Shown here: positions 52,499-61,856 of the stretch, piece after piece
Layout of the letters: each line of letters begins with the position of its first letter
Numbering within the stretch: the stretch's first letter is position 1
Assembly (NCBI GenBank): GCA_902601705.1
Contig: CACKNV010000004.1
Location: forward strand, 1-64,000
Reading direction: 5' to 3'
Length of the DNA: 64,000 nt
DNA from: an uncultured Pelagibacteraceae bacterium
GTDB taxonomy: Bacteria; Pseudomonadota; Alphaproteobacteria; Pelagibacterales; Pelagibacteraceae
Made by a program: the position numbers and the translations under genes
Notes under the pieces: generated by a model
What the model was told of the DNA's origin: nothing
Seen by the model: the letters and a program-made list of their open reading frames with translations, nothing else
Databases searched by the model: none

Positions 52499-53344
52499 AT
52501 GGAAATAGCAAAAACAATAGCCCCGGTGTGTTTGGCCATAATAATGTTCGGATTAGGTCTTGGCCTAACCGTAGCAGACTTTAAAAGAATAATTACAATC
52601 CCTAGAGATTTTATAGTAGGTTTTTTTGGTCAAGTTATCATACTTCCGATTATCGCTTTTATCTTAATTCATCTTATTTCAATGCCACCGGAAATAGCTC
52701 TTGGTGTAATGATAATTGCAGCAGCTCCAGGTGGAGTTACATCAAATATATTAACTAAATTTGCTAATGGAGATGTAGCACTTTCTGTAACGTTAACTGC
52801 AGTTGTAAGTTTAATATCTGTGATAACAGTTCCTTTAATTGTCTACAATTCAGCAAGTTTTCTTGGTTTTGAAATAACCAAAGAAATATCCATGATTAAT
52901 ATTGCTGCTAAAATGTTTTTTGTAGTAACTATTCCTGTTATTTTTGGCATGATTGTAAGAAGTTTAATGACAGATTTCATCGTGTCCAAAACTCTGTTAA
53001 TTCAAAGATTGTCAGTAATATTGTTTCTAATTGTCTTTATTTCTATTTGGGTTGAAGAGTGGGATAGAATTATAAGTTTTATAACTAGAGCAGGTTTAGT
53101 AGCTTTTATTTTAAACATCACAATGATTTTTATAGGTTACTATGTGGCTAAATTTTTAGCTTCAGGATTAGAACAAAGAAAATGTATTTCACTTGAATGC
53201 GGTTTACAAAATGGAACTTTAGCTGTTTTTGTAGCCACACAATTATTTGATGATATTGTGTTTATGGTGCCTACAGCAGCATATGCACTAATTATGTTCG
53301 TTACCTCTATTATTTTTGTTCTAATAGTAAGAAAAATAAATTAG
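52499..53344 (+). CDS. bile acid:sodium symporter (BASS) family protein
   Basis: MFGLGLGLTVADFKRI...IIAAAPGGVTSNILTKFANGDVALSVTLTAV...ECGLQNGTLAVFVA. Confidence 0.92.
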   Translation: MEIAKTIAPVCLAIIMFGLGLGLTVADFKRIITIPRDFIVGFFGQVIILPIIAFILIHLISMPPEIALGVMIIAAAPGGVTSNILTKFANGDVALSVTLTAVVSLISVITVPLIVYNSASFLGFEITKEISMINIAAKMFFVVTIPVIFGMIVRSLMTDFIVSKTLLIQRLSVILFLIVFISIWVEEWDRIISFITRAGLVAFILNITMIFIGYYVAKFLASGLEQRKCISLECGLQNGTLAVFVATQLFDDIVFMVPTAAYALIMFVTSIIFVLIVRKIN

Positions 53345-53357
53345 ATTATTTTAAATT

Positions 53358-53444
53358 GGGCGAATGGTGGAACTGGTAGACGCGCCGGACTCAAAATCCG
53401 GTGGTAGCAATACCTTGAGAGTTCGAGTCTCTCTTCGCCCACCA
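53358..53444 (+). tRNA. tRNA-Leu (anticodon CAA), CCA encoded
   Basis: GGGCGAA...TTCGCCC acceptor; CCGGA CTCAAAA TCCGG anticodon arm; variable arm; GAGAGTTCGAGTCTCTC T arm; ACCA 3' end. Confidence 0.97.
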
Positions 53445-53448
53445 AGTT

Positions 53449-55125
53449 ATGGAAATAGATAAACTAAATAGTCTAGTAGAATTATACTTTAAAAAGTGTG
53501 AAGAGGTTGATCCTAATAAGCCTTTTTTAAAATGGTTAAAACCAGGAAAACCAACTTATAGTTGGGGGGAAATAAAAGATAGAATTTTTAAACTTTCATC
53601 AAAAATTAAATTACTAATTAAAGAGGGAGATCGCTGTTTAATATTATCTGAGAATAGACCTTATTGGTTGATATCAGATCTTGCCGTGATGAATGCAGGA
53701 GGAATATCTGTTCCAATTTTTACAACATATTCATCAAATGATTATGAGTATATTTTAAATGACTGTAAGCCATCTTTAATAATTGTTTCAAATAATGATC
53801 AATTTAAAAAAATAAAAAAACACGTTAATTTAAGTGAACAAAAATTAATCTCTTTTGAAGAGATAGATGCTGACAGTTTATTAATTCAAAATATACTTAA
53901 AGACAAAAATTATAAAAAAGAGATTAATAAAAAATTAAAAAGAAATATGCCTGCATGTATAATTTATACATCAGGAACATCAGGAAATCCTAAAGGAGTA
54001 ATTTTAAGTCACGGTGGTATCTTATCTAATTGCGAGGGAGCTGTTGAGTTACTTGAAACCTTGACTAAAAAAAAAGATCCTACTTTTTTAACTTGGCTAC
54101 CCTTATCACATTCTTATGAACACACTGTTCAATTTATACAAATTATCGTAGGTGCTAAAGTTTTCTATGCAGAAAGCTTAGAAAAATTAATTTCAAATAT
54201 GGGTGTTGCTAAACCAACTATAATGACTGCAGTTCCAAGATTTTACCAAAATCTTTTTACAAAAATAAACATGAATTTTGAAAAACAAAAAGGTCTCAAA
54301 AAAAAATTAATAAAACAAACCTTGAGTTTAGGCATCAAATTATTAAAAAAAGAGAAATTACGTGTAAGTGATGAAATAATAAATTTTTTTTGTGAAAAAC
54401 TAGTAAGAAAAAAAATTAGAGGTCAATTTGGAGGAAATCTTCAGGCCTTCGTTTCTGGTGGGGGAGCGTTAGATCAAAAAATAGGAGAATTTTTAAATGC
54501 TATAGGATTACCTACTTTACAAGGCTATGGTCTAACGGAAGCTTCTCCAGTTGTAAGTTGTAATTTACCTAATTTAGTTAAGGTTGAATCAGTTGGTCCT
54601 CCATTCAGAACAAATAAAGTAAAAATTGCTGAAGATGGAGAAATACTAATTAAGGGTGAAAATGTGATGCTGGGCTATTGGAATCTTAAAGAAGAGACAG
54701 AAAAAGTGATTAAAGATGGTTGGTTGCATACAGGAGATATTGGTGAGTTTGATGAAAATAATTATTTAAAAATAACAGATAGAAAAAAAGATATAATTGT
54801 AAATTTAGGAGGTGATAATATTTCACCAAGCAAGATTGAAAATATTTTATGTTTAAACGAATTTATCAAACAATCTTTTGTTTATGGAGACAAAAAAAAT
54901 TATTTAGTAGCAATAATAGTCACTGAAAAAGAAATTAATAAAGAAAAAATTAAACTTATAATTGAAAATATTAACAAAAGTTTAACTTTGATAGAAAAAA
55001 TTAAAAAATTTGTTTTAATTCATGAAGAATTTACAATTGAAAACAGAATGTTAACACCAACTTTAAAGTTAAAAAGAAAAGAAATAATTAAAAATTATAA
55101 ACAACAATTAGAAAATCTTTATTAA
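53449..55125 (+). CDS. long-chain acyl-CoA synthetase (AMP-forming)
   Basis: ACIIYTSGTSGNPKGVILSHGGILSN...LQGYGLTEASPVVSCN...GWLHTGDIGEFDENNYLKITDRKKDIIVNLGGDNISPSKIE. Confidence 0.92.
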   Translation: MEIDKLNSLVELYFKKCEEVDPNKPFLKWLKPGKPTYSWGEIKDRIFKLSSKIKLLIKEGDRCLILSENRPYWLISDLAVMNAGGISVPIFTTYSSNDYEYILNDCKPSLIIVSNNDQFKKIKKHVNLSEQKLISFEEIDADSLLIQNILKDKNYKKEINKKLKRNMPACIIYTSGTSGNPKGVILSHGGILSNCEGAVELLETLTKKKDPTFLTWLPLSHSYEHTVQFIQIIVGAKVFYAESLEKLISNMGVAKPTIMTAVPRFYQNLFTKINMNFEKQKGLKKKLIKQTLSLGIKLLKKEKLRVSDEIINFFCEKLVRKKIRGQFGGNLQAFVSGGGALDQKIGEFLNAIGLPTLQGYGLTEASPVVSCNLPNLVKVESVGPPFRTNKVKIAEDGEILIKGENVMLGYWNLKEETEKVIKDGWLHTGDIGEFDENNYLKITDRKKDIIVNLGGDNISPSKIENILCLNEFIKQSFVYGDKKNYLVAIIVTEKEINKEKIKLIIENINKSLTLIEKIKKFVLIHEEFTIENRMLTPTLKLKRKEIIKNYKQQLENLY

Positions 55126-55333
55126 TTTAACAAAAAAAGTTAAATAACTTGCTTAAAAAAACATTGATATTGCTAACTTTTTTTAAATTTTATTAAAATT
55201 AAAAAAATTAATAAAAAAATTAAATTTTGAATCTATTTCACAAATTAATTTATGTTTGACATGAATCTTTTAATAATTAATGTTTAATTAACAAACGAAT
55301 CATTAAGATTTGTTTAACAACAAGGGAGAAAAG

Positions 55334-55402
55334 ATGGCTAAAAGAAGAAAAAAAGCTAAGAAAAAGAAAAAAGCTAAAAAGAGAAGAAGAAAAAGAAGAT
55401 AG
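55334..55402 (+). CDS. 22-aa ultra-basic peptide (not in ORF track)
   Basis: ATG..TAG = MAKRRKKAKKKKKAKKRRRKRR*; SD-like AAGGGAGAAAAG just upstream; strong terminator just downstream; in-frame stop at 55304. Confidence 0.65.
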   Translation: MAKRRKKAKKKKKAKKRRRKRR

Positions 55403-55416
55403 TTTTCTCTTTTATT

Positions 55417-55456
55417 AAACGCCCTTTTTAACTATTTTAAAAAGGGCGTTTTTTTT
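55417..55456. terminator. strong intrinsic terminator, potentially bidirectional
   Basis: Perfect 15-bp inverted repeat AAACGCCCTTTTTAA / TTAAAAAGGGCGTTT with 5-nt loop CTATT, T-run on + strand. Confidence 0.93.
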
Positions 55457-56120
55457 ATTCTGCACTTTCTGAAATATTAGTTCTTCCTAAAGCTTTATCC
55501 ATTTTTTTTTGAACATCGTCTGAACTTATTTTTAGGACTGCTTCGAATTCTGATTTCAGTCTTTCATAGGCCTTTTCAAATAACTGTCTCTCAGAATAGG
55601 ACTGATCTGCAATGATATCCGTATTTTTATTTAGGTCTTTTACCACTTCGGCTAATTCATAGATTTTACCAGAATTAATTTTTTGATCATATTCTTGAGC
55701 TCTTCTGCTCCACATAGTCCTTTTAATTTTAGGTTTTGTTTTTAAAATCGAGATACATTTATTAATTTGATTTATAGAAGCAATAGGTCTTAATTTTGAT
55801 TGTTGATTTATAGGAACAGTTAAAGTTAATTTTTCTTTTTCAACTAATATTTTATAAAACTGAATATCTATCTCACCAATTTTTGCTTTTTCAATAGCTG
55901 TAATTTTACCAACCCCATGTTTTGGGTAAACTACAAAATCTTTCAAATTATAAATTCGCTTTTCAGTAGGCTGTTTCTTTATTTTTTTTATTTCCGGTTT
56001 TTCATCAGTGCCAGGAATAGCACTCTTTTTTTCAGTTATTTTTGAAGGAAGTTTTACTTTTGAACGTAATTTTACTTTTTTTATTTTTTTTACTTTTTTC
56101 GACTTTTTCTTTTTTGGCAT
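55455..56120 (-). CDS. carD: CarD/CdnL family transcription regulator with Lys-rich N-terminal extension
   Basis: YNLKDFVVYPKHGVGKITAIEKAKIGEIDIQFYKILVEKEKLTLTVPINQ...MWSRRAQEYDQKINSG. Confidence 0.92.
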   Translation of the reverse strand: MPKKKKSKKVKKIKKVKLRSKVKLPSKITEKKSAIPGTDEKPEIKKIKKQPTEKRIYNLKDFVVYPKHGVGKITAIEKAKIGEIDIQFYKILVEKEKLTLTVPINQQSKLRPIASINQINKCISILKTKPKIKRTMWSRRAQEYDQKINSGKIYELAEVVKDLNKNTDIIADQSYSERQLFEKAYERLKSEFEAVLKISSDDVQKKMDKALGRTNISESAE

Positions 56121-56122
56121 AT

Positions 56123-56464
56123 TTATTTTCCAGGTTTTTCTGAAAAGTATTTATCATACTTATCTTTTATATTTCTATATTTTTCATGTTCTTCCATAGG
56201 CTCTTTTTTTTTTGTGATATTAGGCCATATTGCAGAAAACTTTTTATTAAGCAACAACCATTTCTCTATGTCTTTTACGCTTTCGTCTGTATCAGCTTTT
56301 ATTGCATCTAATGGACACTCGGGTTCACAAACTCCACAATCAATACATTCATCAGGATTGATTGCTAAAAAATTTTCTCCCTCATAAAAACAGTCTACAG
56401 GACAAACCTCTACACAGTCAGTTAGTTTACATTTTATACATTCATCTTTTACAATATAAGTCAT
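56123..56464 (-). CDS. fdxA: ferredoxin (FdxA type)
   Basis: [54 protein letters not shown]. Confidence 0.96.
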   Translation of the reverse strand: MTYIVKDECIKCKLTDCVEVCPVDCFYEGENFLAINPDECIDCGVCEPECPLDAIKADTDESVKDIEKWLLLNKKFSAIWPNITKKKEPMEEHEKYRNIKDKYDKYFSEKPGK

Positions 56465-56850
56465 TTGTTATTCATTATTTGAAGTTTGATTTCTGCACTC
56501 TCTTTGTCAGGAAAATATATGAGCCCGCATATTCTGCGCATCAAATTAGACTCGTATTGATCAACAGTGTTATCTGAAATAATTACTTTCCAAAGGTGAG
56601 CAATAATATCTTTTTTAATTTCTAAAGATTTTTGTTTTATAATATTGGTGTAATTTAAAAGTTGATTTGAGTTTCTTTCTATTTCTTCAGCTTTTTTTAA
56701 TATTTCATTAGAATCATCAGTTTCTAAATATGATTTAATAAAATCTTTAACCAACTCTTTCTCATGACTTGAATAGATCTCGTCTATATTTGCGGCATGC
56801 ACAAGTAATGCAGAAATTCCGATTACACTCTCTTTATCTAATTTTTTCAT
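56461..56850 (-). CDS. TerB-like small helical protein
   Basis: [30 protein letters not shown]...[31 protein letters not shown]. Confidence 0.6.
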   Translation of the reverse strand: MKKLDKESVIGISALLVHAANIDEIYSSHEKELVKDFIKSYLETDDSNEILKKAEEIERNSNQLLNYTNIIKQKSLEIKKDIIAHLWKVIISDNTVDQYESNLMRRICGLIYFPDKESAEIKLQIMNNK

Positions 56851-59316
56851 TTATTTAATATTTAAAGAGAGAAGCTTATTAAATGGATTTTCTTTTTTGT
56901 CAAATCGTATTATTTTCTCTCTTTTCTTTTTTTCGCCTTTAAAAATGTAAGTATCTAAAGCCTTATCCTTTTTATAATTCATATAAGTCATAAGTTTATA
57001 AAAATTTTCCTTAGAGCAACCTACTAGATTCATCATTTCGGCATTAATTTTAAATTTTTTATCTTTTGTATTTTCAATAATTTTAAGAAATAATTTTTCT
57101 AAAATATCTATTCTGACAAAAAATTCTCTAAATTTTTCAAAACCGCATAACAAAAGAAAATTTTTATTAAAAGTGTTTCCAATTAAAAAATTTAATCCTG
57201 ATTTGGGGATTATATTCTTATCGGATAAATTATTAAATATTTTCCATAAACCAATCCTAAACTCGACTGCTTTTGGTTTAAGCATCTTAGGTAAATAAAT
57301 ATGATATCTTCCAATTTTTATACCCATCCCCCATAATTTTTTTCTTTCCTCGCTAGGGATTAATTTGACAATCTTATTTACCTCACTTCTTTTGACCACT
57401 CCATTATTCTCATATAGCTGAAATAATAACCCTCTTAAGTATTGATTGGATATTTTATGTTTATTTAATTTGATTAAATCACCTAATACGACATTTATGT
57501 GATTTGATAACCATTTATTTAAAAATATAATTAATTTTGATTTAGACTCTGCGTTTAATGATTCATCAGAAATGATATCAATATCTGGACTTAAATAATC
57601 ATTTCCCTTTTTCAATCTTGCTATTGGATTATTTTTCCAAATAATTTTTCCAGAGTTATCAAGCTCAATTTCAGCTTTAGTTAAAATTTCATTAACTCTT
57701 TTAACCAATTCTTCTTCTACACCTTTTCTGGCTGCTTTTTTAATTGATTTAATGTCAGTATCTAGTGTTTTAGAGGTAACCTCGATTAAAAATTTTAGGC
57801 CTTTAAGTTCACCTACTAACTGTCCATCAATAAAAATTTTGTTTTCATTATTTATTTCAGTATTTAAAATAAGGTCTTGTTTAAGACTTCTTGATAAAAT
57901 GCTGATTTTTTTGTCAATAAAACTTTTTGTTAATTCATCATGAAGTTTATCCGATAGCTTATCTTCTATACTTTTAGTTAGTTGAACCCAATAATCTGAG
58001 TTTTCTACCCAATTTTTTTTGTTTGCAACGTAGGACCAAGTTCTAACATTTGAAAGTCTGTGAGATAATAAATCTACATTACCGTGATCTTTCTCTAAAC
58101 CTTTTAATTGTTCTTTCATAAATGAGCTTGGTATCCTCTTTTTTCGAGTAGATAAGAATTGAAATACTTTATCAATAATATTTATGTGTTGACCGTATGC
58201 TTTCTTTTCAAAATCCGGTATTTGACAACATTCCCATAACAACTCTAAATTTTGATGATAAATAATATTGTTTGCTCCTTTTTTTAAGAAAAATCTTAAA
58301 ACACTTTCATCAAGTGAGTCATTAGTTCTTAAAAGATTTTTTCTAGGTGGTCTTAGTTCTAATGTAGCAATCAAATTTTTAGGATTTTTAAAGTCTAATT
58401 TGGAATTTCTCCAATAAATTGATTTAGTCTCTGGTAATTGATGTTTTTCAATCTTTTCTATTTCATCCGAATTCAAAGTTTCACAATCTCCTGTAGTACC
58501 AAATCCACCATCATTTTTATATCTACCAGCACGACCTGCTATTTGAGACATTTCAATAAGATTAAGTCTTCTAGTTTTTTTTCCATCAAATTTTTTTAAA
58601 TTTGAAAAATAAATTTCATTAATATCCATATTCAAACCCATACCTATAGCATCAGTTGCTATTAAATAGTCTACATCTCCTGATTGATATAAGCCAACTT
58701 GTGAATTTCTAGTTTTTGGGCTTAATGATCCCATTATTACAGCGGCTCCACCTTTTTGTCTTCTAACAAGTTCTGCAATCGCATAAACTTCCTCAATAGA
58801 AAAAGCTATAATTGCAACCTTACGCTCTAGTCTAGATATCTTTTTAATACCCGAGTAACTTAATTTTGAGTATCTTTCTTTATTTTCGAAATCAACATTG
58901 TCAACTAATTCTTTGATAATGTTAGCCATAACTTGAGAGCCAAGAAACATAGTTAACTTCTTTCCACGCGACTCCAATAATCGCTCAGTGAAAATATGGC
59001 CTCTTTCTCTATCTGCACACATTTGTATTTCATCAATTGCTATAAAATCTACTATTTTATCTTTAGGCATAGACTCCACAGTACAAATAAAATAACTGGC
59101 TGTGCTTGGGATAATTTTTTCCTCCCCTGTTATCAAGGCAACTTTATCTACTCCAACTTTAATTACACATTTATCGTATACTTCTCTTGCAAGAAGCCTT
59201 AATGGTAAACCAAAAATACCAGTTTCAAATTCCAACATTTTTTCAATAGCCACATAAGTCTTTCCAGTATTTGTTGGTCCTAATAGTGCTATGATTTTTG
59301 AAGAATAAGCATTCAT
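56851..59316 (-). CDS. Suv3/MgpS-like DEAD/DEAH RNA helicase
   Basis: IIALLGPTNTGKTYVAIEKMLEFETGIFGLPLRLLAREVYD...FIAIDEIQMCADRERGHIFTERLL...IATDAIGMGLNMDINEIYF...QIAGRAGR. Confidence 0.92.
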   Translation of the reverse strand: MNAYSSKIIALLGPTNTGKTYVAIEKMLEFETGIFGLPLRLLAREVYDKCVIKVGVDKVALITGEEKIIPSTASYFICTVESMPKDKIVDFIAIDEIQMCADRERGHIFTERLLESRGKKLTMFLGSQVMANIIKELVDNVDFENKERYSKLSYSGIKKISRLERKVAIIAFSIEEVYAIAELVRRQKGGAAVIMGSLSPKTRNSQVGLYQSGDVDYLIATDAIGMGLNMDINEIYFSNLKKFDGKKTRRLNLIEMSQIAGRAGRYKNDGGFGTTGDCETLNSDEIEKIEKHQLPETKSIYWRNSKLDFKNPKNLIATLELRPPRKNLLRTNDSLDESVLRFFLKKGANNIIYHQNLELLWECCQIPDFEKKAYGQHINIIDKVFQFLSTRKKRIPSSFMKEQLKGLEKDHGNVDLLSHRLSNVRTWSYVANKKNWVENSDYWVQLTKSIEDKLSDKLHDELTKSFIDKKISILSRSLKQDLILNTEINNENKIFIDGQLVGELKGLKFLIEVTSKTLDTDIKSIKKAARKGVEEELVKRVNEILTKAEIELDNSGKIIWKNNPIARLKKGNDYLSPDIDIISDESLNAESKSKLIIFLNKWLSNHINVVLGDLIKLNKHKISNQYLRGLLFQLYENNGVVKRSEVNKIVKLIPSEERKKLWGMGIKIGRYHIYLPKMLKPKAVEFRIGLWKIFNNLSDKNIIPKSGLNFLIGNTFNKNFLLLCGFEKFREFFVRIDILEKLFLKIIENTKDKKFKINAEMMNLVGCSKENFYKLMTYMNYKKDKALDTYIFKGEKKKREKIIRFDKKENPFNKLLSLNIK

Positions 59317-59472
59317 ATTTGTGTTAGATAATTTTTTTTATACTATATGTAGATCAAAGTTGAGAACAAAATAGGATTAAAACATGACCGAATCGTTTTG
59401 TCAAATGTTCCGATTTTATAATTGATTTGACTTATAATACTTGGTCCCCGTATAGGTAATTTAAAGTTAAAA

Positions 59473-60711
59473 ATGTCATCTAAAGTAAAAAAGAAAATTT
59501 TAAAGTTAAAAGAGTCATCTACGCTAGTCATAAACGAAAAGTCCAAAGAACTTATATCAAAAGGAAAAAAAGTATATCAATTTGGTTTTGGTCAATCCCC
59601 GTTCCCAGTGCCTGAAAAAATAGTAGAAGCACTTAAAAAAAATGCTCATAGAAAAGAATACTTACCAATTCAAGGATTATCTGGATTAAGAGAAAATATT
59701 TCAAAATATCTACTAAAGAGAACAGGTAATGATTATCCTAAAGAAAATATTTTAATTACACCTGGGTCAAAGGAAGCAATGTTATTAATACATATTGCTT
59801 TTAATGGAGAAATTATAATTCCAGCGCCTGGTTGGGTTTCTTATGAACCTCAAGCAGAAATAGGCTCGAACAAAGTCCACTGGCTGGAAACTACAAGAGA
59901 AAATAATTGGTTTCCCACAGCAAAAGAACTTGAAAAGAAAATTAAACTAGTAGGAAAAAACAAAAATTTAATTCTAATTCTTAATTCTCCAAATAACCCC
60001 TCAGGTACAACTTGTAATAATATGGAAGAGTTAGCTAAAGTAGCAAAAAAAAATAAAATTTTGATTTTGTCAGATGAAATTTATACTGACCTTACTTTTT
60101 CAAATAAATACAATTCGATTTCAAAATTTTATCCTGAATTAACTTTTATAACTGGAGGTTTGAGTAAATGGTGCGGAGCTGGGGGTTGGAGATTAGGTTT
60201 TTTAGCTGTACCAAAAAAGCTAACTGAATTTTTAAAAAGCTTAAAATCTCTTGCAAGTGAATCTTATTCAACAGTCAATACACCTACACAGTATGCGTCT
60301 GTAGAAGCTTATGCTCAAGATCATGACCTTTACAAACTTAAGGTTAGAGCAATTTTAAAAGCAGTAGGTAAATATGTTTACAATAATCTTAAATCAAATA
60401 AGATATTAATATCTCCTCCTCAAGGAGCATTTTATTTAATGCCAGAATTTAAAAATAAAAAATACAAAACTTCTGCTAAGTTATGTGAAGCAATTCTAAA
60501 TGAAACTGGAGTAGCAATGTTACCGGGCTCAGACTTCGGTTTTTCACCAAAAAAAATGCTAACAAGATTAAGCTATACTGATTTTGATGGATTAGAGTTT
60601 TTTAAAAACGTAACTAATTGCAAGATGGTAGATGATGAAATGATTAAAAAGTATGCCCCAAATGTAGTTGAAGGCATAAATAAATTATCAAATTGGGCCA
60701 AAAATTTATAA
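59473..60711 (+). CDS. class I/II PLP-dependent aminotransferase (aspartate aminotransferase type)
   Basis: YLPIQGLSGLRENISKYLLKR...LNSPNNPSGTTC...ILSDEIYTDLTF...GGLSKWCGAGGWRLGFLA. Confidence 0.88.
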   Translation: MSSKVKKKILKLKESSTLVINEKSKELISKGKKVYQFGFGQSPFPVPEKIVEALKKNAHRKEYLPIQGLSGLRENISKYLLKRTGNDYPKENILITPGSKEAMLLIHIAFNGEIIIPAPGWVSYEPQAEIGSNKVHWLETTRENNWFPTAKELEKKIKLVGKNKNLILILNSPNNPSGTTCNNMEELAKVAKKNKILILSDEIYTDLTFSNKYNSISKFYPELTFITGGLSKWCGAGGWRLGFLAVPKKLTEFLKSLKSLASESYSTVNTPTQYASVEAYAQDHDLYKLKVRAILKAVGKYVYNNLKSNKILISPPQGAFYLMPEFKNKKYKTSAKLCEAILNETGVAMLPGSDFGFSPKKMLTRLSYTDFDGLEFFKNVTNCKMVDDEMIKKYAPNVVEGINKLSNWAKNL

Positions 60712-60719
60712 GATTCTCT

Positions 60720-60748
60720 TTGACCTCCATTCAATAACATAGTTAAAT
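60720..60748 (+). promoter_or_regulatory. candidate sigma70 promoter of the TAXI receptor gene
   Basis: TTGACC, 17-nt spacer, TTAAAT; SD AGAGGAG before ATG 60775. Confidence 0.5.
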
Positions 60749-60774
60749 TCATCATTATAACAAGAGGAGTACAC

Positions 60775-61779
60775 ATGAAAAAAATGACGTCATTGATTTC
60801 TGCGGTACTAGTAATGTTTGCTTTTTCAAGCCCTATTACTTCAATCGCAAAATCAGCAGAGTTCTTTACAATAGGAACTGGTGGACCTACAGGAGTATAT
60901 TTCCAAACAGGTAACGCTATATGCAAAATGTTACACAAGTCAGCAATTAGTGCTGATCACGGTAGAAAAAAAGGTACAGCTAAAGCTTATAGATGTACTG
61001 CACCTTCAACAGGTGGTTCTAACTACAATATTGGACAAATCAAAGATGGTGAGTTTCAATTTGGTGTTGCTCAGTCAGACTGGCAGTACCATGCTTACAA
61101 CGGTTCAAGCAAATGGGAAGGAAAACAGTTTAGTAATTTAAGAGCTGTATTTTCTGTTCACAACGAACCTTTCCAAATTTGGGCAAGTAAAAAATCTGGA
61201 ATTAAAAATTTCAAAGGCCTAAAAGGGAAAACAGTAAACATAGGTAACCCAGGTTCTGGTCAAAGAGGAACTATGGAAGAACTTATGAAAGCAATGGGAG
61301 CAGATATGAGTATGTTCAAAGCAACTACTGAACTTACTTCTTCTGAGCAAGTGAAAGCTCTTTGTGATGGTAAAATAGATGCATTCGGGTATTCAGTTGG
61401 ATTCCCTAATGGTGCTATGGAACAAGCAGCTACTTGTAAGGCTAAAGCAAGCCCAATCAACTTAACTGGTGCGCCGGTTCAAGGATTAATTGATGGTGCT
61501 GATTATTATGCAAAAGCTGTAATTCCAAAAGGAACTTATTCTAATCAGAAAAAAGATGCTACAACGTTTGGTGTAAAAGCTACAGTTGTTACAAGCGCAG
61601 ATGTTTCTGAAGAACTTGTATACTTAGTAACAAAAGCGGTTATGGAAAACTTTGATGACTTCAGAGCTCAACATCCTGCTTTTGGACCTCTGGAAAAGAA
61701 AAACATGATAGCTGATGGTTTATCGGCTCCATTACATCCAGGAGCAATTAAGTACTACAAAGAAGCTGGATTAATGTAA
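60775..61779 (+). CDS. TAXI-family TRAP transporter solute-binding protein
   Basis: Signal peptide; FFTIGTGGPTGVYFQTGNAICKML...GEFQFGVAQSDWQYHAYNG...VNIGNPGSGQRGTMEELM. Confidence 0.94.
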   Translation: MKKMTSLISAVLVMFAFSSPITSIAKSAEFFTIGTGGPTGVYFQTGNAICKMLHKSAISADHGRKKGTAKAYRCTAPSTGGSNYNIGQIKDGEFQFGVAQSDWQYHAYNGSSKWEGKQFSNLRAVFSVHNEPFQIWASKKSGIKNFKGLKGKTVNIGNPGSGQRGTMEELMKAMGADMSMFKATTELTSSEQVKALCDGKIDAFGYSVGFPNGAMEQAATCKAKASPINLTGAPVQGLIDGADYYAKAVIPKGTYSNQKKDATTFGVKATVVTSADVSEELVYLVTKAVMENFDDFRAQHPAFGPLEKKNMIADGLSAPLHPGAIKYYKEAGLM

Positions 61780-61799
61780 TTCAACTTTTTAGTTTAATC

Positions 61800-61834
61800 A
61801 AAAAAGGCCCAATATTTTTTGGGCCTTTTTTTTT
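61800..61834 (+). terminator. intrinsic terminator between TAXI receptor and permease genes
   Basis: AAAAAA GGCCCAA TATTTT TTGGGCC TTTTTTTTT. Confidence 0.9.
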
Positions 61835-61856
61835 AGAATAATGTATCTTAAGTGAA

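Noticed and set aside
53358-53444. tRNA-Leu as an integration site
   Set aside because: Flanks are ordinary genes; no integrase or duplicated tRNA 3' fragment noticed nearby.
55124-55145. ATTTAAC-A7-GTTAAAT hairpin after the acyl-CoA ligase stop as terminator
   Set aside because: Stem is almost all A/T with no following T-run; too weak to call.
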